Of a stretch of 64,000 bases of DNA, positions 57,945-64,000 are shown in pieces (within the stretch, counting starts at the first letter, position 1; the number at the start of each line of letters is the position of its first letter). The notes beneath the pieces are model-generated. The model saw only the letters and a list, made by a program, of their open reading frames with translations, searched no databases and had not been told where the DNA came from. The translations under genes were made by a program, and so were the position numbers. The stretch spans positions 1,305,757 through 1,369,756 of the forward strand of contig NW_008705567.1 in NCBI RefSeq assembly GCF_000186865.1. Reading direction: 5' to 3'. The DNA comes from Aureococcus anophagefferens (lineage: Eukaryota; Sar; Pelagophyceae; Pelagomonadales; Pelagomonadaceae).

Positions 57945-60900
57945 ATGGACAACTCGCTGGACTTCTCCATGAGCCAGAGCGGCGCCGTGGACTTCCCGTC
58001 GGTGAACACGCCGTCGAAGAAGGACGCGCTCGCCGTCGGCGCCGCCGTCGAGGCGCGCCACAACGGCGGCCGCAAGTGGTACCCGGGCAAGATCTCCAAG
58101 GCCCACGACGACGGCACCTTCGACGTCGCCTACGACGACGGCGACCGCGAGTCGGGCGTCGTCAAGGAGTTCGTGCGGCCGGCCGGCGGCTCGCCGCGCC
58201 GGTCCCCGCGCAAGGGCAAGCACGCCGCGGGCGCGCGCGTCGAGGCGCGCTACCGCGGCAAGAGCAAGTTCTACCCGGGCAAGATCGCCAAGGCCAACGA
58301 CGACGGCTCCTACGACATCGCCTACGACGACGGCGAGAGCGAGGCCAACGTCATCGAGGCCCTCATCCGGCCCCTCGGCGGCGCCGGCGCCGGCGGCGCC
58401 TTCGCCGTCGGCGCCGCGGTGCAGGCGCGCTACCGGGGCAAGTCGAAGCTCTACCCGGGCAAGGTCGCCAAGGACAACGGCGACGGCACCTACGACATCG
58501 ACTACGACGACGGCGAGAAGGAGTCGAACGTCGCCGAGGCGCTCATCAAAGCGTCCGCGGCGGCGCCGGCGGCGACGGGCACGGGCGGCGCCTTTGCGGT
58601 GGGCGCCAAGGTCGAGGCGCGCTACCGCGGCAAGTCGAAGTACTACGCCGGCGTGATCGCCAAGGATAACGGCGACGGGACCTACGACATCGACTACGAC
58701 GACGGCGAGAAGGAGTCGAAGGTGGCCGAGGCGCTCATCAAAGCGAGCGCGGCGGCGCCTGCTGCGACGGGCACGGGCGGCGCTTTTGCGGTGGGCGCGA
58801 AGGTCGAGGCGCGCTACCGCGGCAAGCCGAAGTACTACGCTGGCGTGATCGCAAAGGATAACGGCGATGGTACCTACGACATCGACTACGACGACGGCGA
58901 GAAGGAGTCGAACGTCGCCGAGGCGCTCATCAAAGCGTCCGCGGCGGCGCCTGCTGCGACGGGCACGGGCGGCGCTTTTGCGGTGGGCGCGAAGGTCGAG
59001 GCGCGCTACCGCGGCAAGCCGAAGTACTACGCTGGCGTGATCGCAAAGGATAACGGCGATGGTACCTACGACATCGACTACGACGACGGCGAGAAGGAGT
59101 CGAAGGTCGCAGAGGCGCTCATCAAAGCGAGCGCGGCCGCGGCCGCGGCCGCGCCAGCCGCTGGAAAGGGCGGCGCCTTCGCCGTCGGCGCCAAGGTCGA
59201 GGCGCGCTACCGAGGCAAGGCGAAGTACTACGCCGGCGTGATTGCGACGGACAACGGCGACGGGACCTACAACATCGACTACGACGACGGCGAGAAGGAG
59301 ACCAAGGTCGCAGAGGCACTAATCAAAGCGTCCGCGGCCGCGGCCGCGCCAGCCGCTGGAAAGGGCGGCGCCTTTGCGGTGGGCGCCAAGGTCGAGGCGC
59401 GCTACCGGGGCAAGTCGAAGTACTACGCTGGCGTGATTGCGACGGACAACGGCGACGGGACCTACAACATCGACTACGACGACGGCGAGAAGGAGTCGAA
59501 GGTCGCAGAGGCGCTCATCAAAGCGTCCGCGGCGGCGCCGGCGCCGGCTGCGGGAAAGGGTGGCGCGTTCGCCGTCGGCGCCAAGGTCGAAGCAAAGTAC
59601 CGGGGCAAGTCGAAGTACTACGCCGGCGTGATCGCGACGGACAACGGCGACGGGACGTACAACATCGATTACGACGATGGCGAGAAGGAGACGAAGGTCG
59701 CAGAGGCGCTGATCAAAGCGAGCGCGGCCGCGCCCGCGCCGGCGGCGACGGGCACGGGCGGCGCGTTCGCAGTCGGCGCCAAGGTCGATGCTCGTTACCG
59801 GGGAAAATCGAAATTCTACGCCGGCGTGATCGCGACGGATAACGGCGACGGGACCTACAACATCGATTACGATGATGGCGAGAAGGAGACGAAAGTGGCC
59901 GAGGCACTAATCAAAGCGTCCGCGGCGGCGCCCGCGCCGGCTGCCGGAAAGGGCGGCGCCTTTCCCGTCGGCGCCAAGGTCGAGGCGAGATATCGCGGCA
60001 AGTCGAAGTACTACGCCGGCGTCATCGCCGTGGACAACGGCGACGGCACGTACAACATCGACTACGACGACGGCGAGAAGGAGACCAAGGTCGCAGAGGC
60101 GCTGATCAAAGCGAGCGCGGCCGCGCCCGCGGCGACGGGCACGGGCGGCGCGTTCGCTGTCGGCGCCAAGGTCGAAGCAAAGTACCGGGGAAAATCGAAG
60201 TACTACGCCGGCGTGATCGCGACGGACAACGGCGACGGGACCTACAACATCGACTACGACGACGGCGAGAAGGAGACCAAGGTCGCCGAGGCGCTCATCA
60301 AAGCGTCCGCGGCCGCGCCGGCGCCGGCGGCGACGGGCACGGGCGGCGCGTTCGCTGTCGGCGCCAAGGTCGAGGCGCGCTACCGCGGCAAGTCGAAGTA
60401 CTACGCCGGCGTCATCGCAAAGGATAACGGCGACGGTACCTACGACATCGACTACGACGACGGCGAGAAGGAGTCGAAGGTCGCAGAGGCGCTCATCAAA
60501 GCGAGCGCGGCCGCCGTGCCGGCCCCTGGAAAGGGCGGCGCGTTCGCTGTCGGCGCCAAGGTCGAAGCCCGCTACCGGGGAAAATCGAAGTACTACGCCG
60601 GCGTCATCGCCGTGAACAACGGCGACGGCACGTACAACATCGACTACGACGACGGCGAGAAGGAGTCGAAGGTCGCGGAGGCGCTCATCAAAGCGTCCGC
60701 GGCGGCGCCCGCGCCGGCTGCCGGAAAGGGCGGCGCCTTCCCCGTCGGCGCCAAGGTCGAGGCGAGATATCGCGGCAAGTCGAAGTTCTACGCCGGCGTC
60801 ATCGCCGTGGACAACGGCGACGGGACCTACAACATCGACTACGACGACGGCGAGAAGGAGACCAAGGTCGCAGAGGCGCTCATCAAAGCGTCCGCGGCGG

Positions 60901-62747
60901 CGCCGGCGGCGACGGGCACGGGCGGCGCCTTCGCCGTCGGCGCGAAGGTCGAGGCGCGCTACCGAGGCAAGCCGAAGTACTACGCCGGCATCATCGCCGC
61001 GGACAACGGCGACGGGACCTACAACGTCGATTACGACGACGGCGAGAAGGAGACCAAGGTCGCGGAAGCCCTCATCAAAGCGTCCGCGTCGGCCCCGGCC
61101 CCGGCCCCGACCCCCGCCGCGCCGGCCCCGGCGCCGGCCCCGACCCCCGCCGCGCCCGCGCCGGCGCCCGCGGCCGCCGCGGAGGCGGGCGACCAGCTGA
61201 CGTCGCTCGAGGAGTCGCAGCGGTCGACGAACAAGCTCTTCGCCGCCGCCGCGGCCCTCAAGAAGACGGAGTCCATGGCGTCGGTCAACGCGGCGGAGAA
61301 CCTCGCCGCGGCCGCGCGGGACCTCGAGTCGTCGACGGACGCGCTCGCGGCCGCGGGCCTCCGGGCCGCCGCGCAGGACCTGAACCGCGAGGCCGTCGCG
61401 CGCGCGGAGGCCCACATGCGCGAGGCGGCGGCGGAGGACGCGGCGGCCGTCAAGGACGCGCTGCGGAGCGCGGCGGCGGCGACGGACGGCGACGCGGCGG
61501 CCGCGGCGGCCGCGGGGCTCGCGGCCGACGCGCGGGAAGACGCGGCGTCCGACTCCGACGGCGAGCCGTCGCCCGCGCGGCACCCGGGCGTCGACGGCGC
61601 GCCCTGGATCGAGGGCCGCTACGGCCGGGACCGCTTCCTCGCGGAGCGGAGCCTCCGCGCGGACCGGCGCGACCGGTCGCGGCCGCGGGTCAGCAAGCTC
61701 CAGCGGACGCTTTTAGCGCGGAGCGTCGACTTCAACCCGGCGAAGAAGCGGTCCGCGCGGCTCCGGGACAAGGCCCTCGCGCGCCTCGCGACGGGCAAGG
61801 CCAGCCGGCCGTCGTGCCGCGACGACGACGGGAAGGATCGGCCGCGGACGGCCGAGGCGCGGCGCCTCGCGCGGCACGGGTCCTACGGCGACGCGCGCCA
61901 CTGCGTCTTCCGGCCCAAGACGCGCAAGGACCCCAACTCCGAGGTCAAGGAGAGCAGCGACGGCGAGGGCCCGGACGCGGAAGCTAAAACCGACAACTTC
62001 ATCCAGCGCCAGGACGCGTGGACGCGCAAGGTCCGCCGCGAGAAGGAGGCGGCTATCGGCAAGGCGAACTACGACGTCAAGCTCGACAAGAAGGTCTGCC
62101 CGAGCTGCGGCGCCGTGCAGTCCTACGACGAGGTCGAGGAGAAGCGGGACCGCTGCGTCGAGTGCGCCGTCGCGTATACCCGCAAGAACAAGGGCGACAT
62201 CGACGGCTTCCTCGAGTCCGTCGAGGCGCGGCGGCGCGAGGCCGAGTGCAAGATGGACGCGCTCGCCCGGGACGTCGACCACGGGCGGTCCGTCGGCGCG
62301 AAGCGCGTCTTCCGCGACGGCCGCGTCGTCACGGAGCCCCTCTTCCCCGAGCGCCAGTCCGAGTACGCGTGGGACGCGTTCTACGAGCGCCTCGAGGCGG
62401 ACCTCGTCCGCCGCCGCGACCACGCCGACGACCGCGCCGGCCTCGCGCGGTCCGGGCCCGCGGCGCTCGACCACGGCGACCCGCGCGACGACCTCGACGA
62501 GTGCACGTTCCAGCCCTCCATCTTCACGCGGCGCCGCGGCGCCGCGGACGACAACGACCACTCCGACTTCTACTCGCGCCTCGAGGAGGACGTCAAGCGG
62601 CGCCACGACAAGCACGCGGCCCACGGCCGCGAGGACAGCCACTGCAAGCGCTGGTTCCAGCGCCAGTACAACGACGGCCTCCGCCAGCCCCACTACCACG
62701 ACGACGGCATCGCCGGGAAGCGCGTCATCCCCGAGGCGAAGTGGTAA
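57945..62747 (+). CDS. Giant protein with 16 Tudor-like repeats and C-terminal zinc ribbon
   Basis: 1600 residues in a single exon. Sixteen consecutive Tudor/agenet-like units (about residues 27-1046) share VGAKVEARYRGKSKYYAGVI, then DNGDGTYDIDYDDGEKE and VAEALIKAS; the first two units are more divergent (NGGRKWYPGKI, KSKFYPGKI). Pro/Ala linkers separate them. After a PAPAPTPAAP spacer come an Ala/Glu helical region, a basic segment and a C4 zinc ribbon (CPSC near residue 1385, CVEC about 20 residues on), with FRPKT and CTFQPSIF motifs like those of cilia-associated proteins. Such repeats in other stramenopile proteins are thought to bind methylated lysine/arginine or serve structural roles; the ligand here is unknown. 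Confidence 0.82.
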   Translation: MDNSLDFSMSQSGAVDFPSVNTPSKKDALAVGAAVEARHNGGRKWYPGKISKAHDDGTFDVAYDDGDRESGVVKEFVRPAGGSPRRSPRKGKHAAGARVEARYRGKSKFYPGKIAKANDDGSYDIAYDDGESEANVIEALIRPLGGAGAGGAFAVGAAVQARYRGKSKLYPGKVAKDNGDGTYDIDYDDGEKESNVAEALIKASAAAPAATGTGGAFAVGAKVEARYRGKSKYYAGVIAKDNGDGTYDIDYDDGEKESKVAEALIKASAAAPAATGTGGAFAVGAKVEARYRGKPKYYAGVIAKDNGDGTYDIDYDDGEKESNVAEALIKASAAAPAATGTGGAFAVGAKVEARYRGKPKYYAGVIAKDNGDGTYDIDYDDGEKESKVAEALIKASAAAAAAAPAAGKGGAFAVGAKVEARYRGKAKYYAGVIATDNGDGTYNIDYDDGEKETKVAEALIKASAAAAAPAAGKGGAFAVGAKVEARYRGKSKYYAGVIATDNGDGTYNIDYDDGEKESKVAEALIKASAAAPAPAAGKGGAFAVGAKVEAKYRGKSKYYAGVIATDNGDGTYNIDYDDGEKETKVAEALIKASAAAPAPAATGTGGAFAVGAKVDARYRGKSKFYAGVIATDNGDGTYNIDYDDGEKETKVAEALIKASAAAPAPAAGKGGAFPVGAKVEARYRGKSKYYAGVIAVDNGDGTYNIDYDDGEKETKVAEALIKASAAAPAATGTGGAFAVGAKVEAKYRGKSKYYAGVIATDNGDGTYNIDYDDGEKETKVAEALIKASAAAPAPAATGTGGAFAVGAKVEARYRGKSKYYAGVIAKDNGDGTYDIDYDDGEKESKVAEALIKASAAAVPAPGKGGAFAVGAKVEARYRGKSKYYAGVIAVNNGDGTYNIDYDDGEKESKVAEALIKASAAAPAPAAGKGGAFPVGAKVEARYRGKSKFYAGVIAVDNGDGTYNIDYDDGEKETKVAEALIKASAAAPAATGTGGAFAVGAKVEARYRGKPKYYAGIIAADNGDGTYNVDYDDGEKETKVAEALIKASASAPAPAPTPAAPAPAPAPTPAAPAPAPAAAAEAGDQLTSLEESQRSTNKLFAAAAALKKTESMASVNAAENLAAAARDLESSTDALAAAGLRAAAQDLNREAVARAEAHMREAAAEDAAAVKDALRSAAAATDGDAAAAAAAGLAADAREDAASDSDGEPSPARHPGVDGAPWIEGRYGRDRFLAERSLRADRRDRSRPRVSKLQRTLLARSVDFNPAKKRSARLRDKALARLATGKASRPSCRDDDGKDRPRTAEARRLARHGSYGDARHCVFRPKTRKDPNSEVKESSDGEGPDAEAKTDNFIQRQDAWTRKVRREKEAAIGKANYDVKLDKKVCPSCGAVQSYDEVEEKRDRCVECAVAYTRKNKGDIDGFLESVEARRREAECKMDALARDVDHGRSVGAKRVFRDGRVVTEPLFPERQSEYAWDAFYERLEADLVRRRDHADDRAGLARSGPAALDHGDPRDDLDECTFQPSIFTRRRGAADDNDHSDFYSRLEEDVKRRHDKHAAHGREDSHCKRWFQRQYNDGLRQPHYHDDGIAGKRVIPEAKW
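58024..61083. repeat. Tandem array of about 190-bp units coding for Tudor-like repeats
   Basis: Sixteen in-frame units of roughly 180-195 bases. Units five and six (about 58745-59105) are nearly identical over their length including silent positions, and many others share long exact blocks, showing recent unequal exchange or gene conversion. The outer units are more diverged than the inner ones. Confidence 0.93.
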
Positions 62748-63037
62748 CGAGGTTGGTGTGCCGCGCCAGGCAGACGTCGCGTGCCGGCTGCTGTCCGCGC
62801 GGCCCTTCATGGCGCCCGCGGCGCCGCTGGCGCACCGGCAGGCCTACCGGCGCTGCAAGTGGCGCTGCCGGCGCGCCAGGCGGCGGGCGGCGCCGATCCC
62901 CGGCTTGGACCGCGACTCGCCGGCGGCAGTGGCTGCAAGAGCCCGCACTCGCGCTGCCGCAGCCTCTCGCGCGCGCTGGGCAGCGTCCCCTGCGCGTGGC
63001 CCATTTGCGCTCGCACGCGCTCGGCGACGCTCGAGCC

Positions 63038-63544
63038 ATGGGCGGCCGCCTGTCGCGGAGCGCAGGCCCGCCGGCGCCCGAGGGCCCGGCGGCGCCGAGC
63101 GGGACCATCTCCGTCGAGAGCGGCCTCGCGGAGACGCTGAGCGCGCAGCGCCAGAGCCGGCTCGTCGACGAGCAGCAGAAAGCGCTCGAGGCGGAGGTGG
63201 AGCGGCGCGTGACCGTGGCGACGGCGGAGCGCGTCCTCGCGGCGAGCGCGGCGTGGGAGAGCGAGCGCCGCGGGCTCCTCGAGGCCCGCGAGCGCGAGCT
63301 CCGCGAGGCCGAGGCGTCGCAGCTGGACCACGTCAAGGCCCAGGTCGCGCTGCTCCACAGCAAGTACGACTTCGTGCGGCCGCCGCCCGTGCCGCGGTGC
63401 CTCGCCGAGGAGCGCGACGTCCTCAAGTGCTACGAGGACAACAAGGGCGGCGACGTCCTCAAGTGCGCGAAGCTCGTCGACGCCTACTCGGCCTGCGCGC
63501 GCCGCGTCGCCGACGACCTCGCCCGGAGCCTCCAGCAGAGCTGA
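63038..63544 (+). CDS. MIC19/CHCHD3-like MICOS subunit
   Basis: 168 residues. It starts MGGRLSRS, a likely N-myristoylation site as in CHCHD3/MIC19. A charged coiled coil (residues about 40-105) leads to a C-terminal CHCH domain with twin CX9C: Cys121/Cys131 and Cys143/Cys153. This is the layout of MIC19-type proteins that shape mitochondrial cristae after oxidative folding by Mia40. Family identity is from architecture; sequence similarity outside the cysteines is limited. Confidence 0.8.
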   Translation: MGGRLSRSAGPPAPEGPAAPSGTISVESGLAETLSAQRQSRLVDEQQKALEAEVERRVTVATAERVLAASAAWESERRGLLEARERELREAEASQLDHVKAQVALLHSKYDFVRPPPVPRCLAEERDVLKCYEDNKGGDVLKCAKLVDAYSACARRVADDLARSLQQS

Positions 63545-63610
63545 GGGGGCAAAAACGACCCGCGCGAGGTGGACGCGCGGCGTAACGGTCACGAAACAAA
63601 AGAGACCGTA

Positions 63611-64000
63611 CTAGCGCGGCGGGAGGCGGTGGGCGCAGATGCCGAGCATGGGGTCCACAGCGCGGAACCGCGGGTCCGTCCAGGACAGGGACGAGAGGCT
63701 GTAGAACGCGTGGAGCAGGTCCGGCGGCGTGTCCTCGGGGTACTTCGCGAAGCCGCCCATCTTCCTGTTCTCGCAGGACAACACAAAGGGCACGGTCGTG
63801 TCGACGAGGTGGCGCGCGCCGAGGCAGCGCAGCGCCGCGCCGACCCAGTACGCGTAGCACGAGTCGGGCGGCTTGTTCGTGCGTCCGACGACGCCGCGGC
63901 CGTCGTGGCGCCTCGCGCACCAGGCCACGGCGGCGTCGGCGTCGACGCCGGCCGCCGTGGTCGCCGCGGCGCCGTCGAGGAGCAGCGCGCGCGCGGCGAT
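63611..64000 (-). CDS. Geranylgeranyltransferase type I beta subunit, 3' part
   Basis: The C-terminal 129 residues are in the window; the frame is open at 64000 and the start lies beyond. Prenyltransferase alpha/alpha-barrel motifs are plain: GRTNKPPDSCYAYWVGAALRCLG, FVLSCENRKMGGFAKYPED and PDLLHAFYSLSSLSW, which match the zinc-ligand and product-pocket region of GGTase-I beta (PGGT1B) better than farnesyltransferase or Rab GGTase beta. It adds a geranylgeranyl group to CaaX proteins such as Rho GTPases. Confidence 0.87.
   Translation of the reverse strand: MAARALLLDGAAATTAAGVDADAAVAWCARRHDGRGVVGRTNKPPDSCYAYWVGAALRCLGARHLVDTTVPFVLSCENRKMGGFAKYPEDTPPDLLHAFYSLSSLSWTDPRFRAVDPMLGICAHRLPPR

Overview
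The window reads as nuclear DNA of a small marine stramenopile alga, most like a pelagophyte such as Aureococcus. The evidence is very GC-rich, densely packed coding DNA on both strands, introns of roughly 40-210 bases, heterokont-type plastid presequences (signal peptide followed by an ASAFxP-like motif or an RLRGG-type stretch), and short transposons that act as introns (introner elements), which have been described from Aureococcus. The species assignment is inference. Two runs of N mark assembly gaps. No rRNA, tRNA, CRISPR array or organellar segment was recognised.

Layout. 0-9 kb: a full-size ABCA transporter (-), an 808-bp transposon-like element with 25-bp terminal inverted repeats, and a carbonic anhydrase fused to a Na+/H+ exchanger (+), which contains a gap and an introner. 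9-18.6 kb: a GAF-domain gene, several lineage-specific genes, a beta-trefoil/exostosin-like glycosyltransferase, a DUF98-like plastid protein and a TauE/SafE transporter. 18.7-33 kb: an arylsulfotransferase-like protein, a BRO1 protein with PPxY motifs, a plastid-type EamA transporter, a kinesin, an F-box/ankyrin gene, a CutC-like protein, a secreted protein and phosphoenolpyruvate carboxylase. 33-44.5 kb: a truncated FG-GAP gene, a PPIE-type RRM protein, and two large relatives of a PABP-like MLLE/RRM family on either side of a HAD phosphatase. The second relative has N-terminal armadillo repeats and carries two introners. 44.5-57.4 kb: mitochondrial EF-Tu, a C2-RhoGAP-EF-hand protein, a pseudouridine synthase, a GST, a prolyl 4-hydroxylase-like protein, a lipoate ligase, a small plastid protein and a gamma-SNAP-like protein. 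57.4-64 kb: a second inverted-repeat element, a giant protein with 16 Tudor-like repeats, a MIC19-like CHCH protein and the 3' part of GGTase-I beta.

These are mostly unrelated housekeeping and accessory genes, so no operon-like logic is expected. Two themes recur. Carbon metabolism is represented by the carbonic anhydrase/exchanger fusion and PEPC. Genome remodelling is represented by introners, inverted-repeat elements, minisatellites and tandem domain expansion. Most splice donors I could reconstruct are GC rather than GT. In the best-resolved gene (seven exons, 1165 codons after splicing) the GC donor of two introns comes from the target-site duplication and the AG acceptor from the transposon end.
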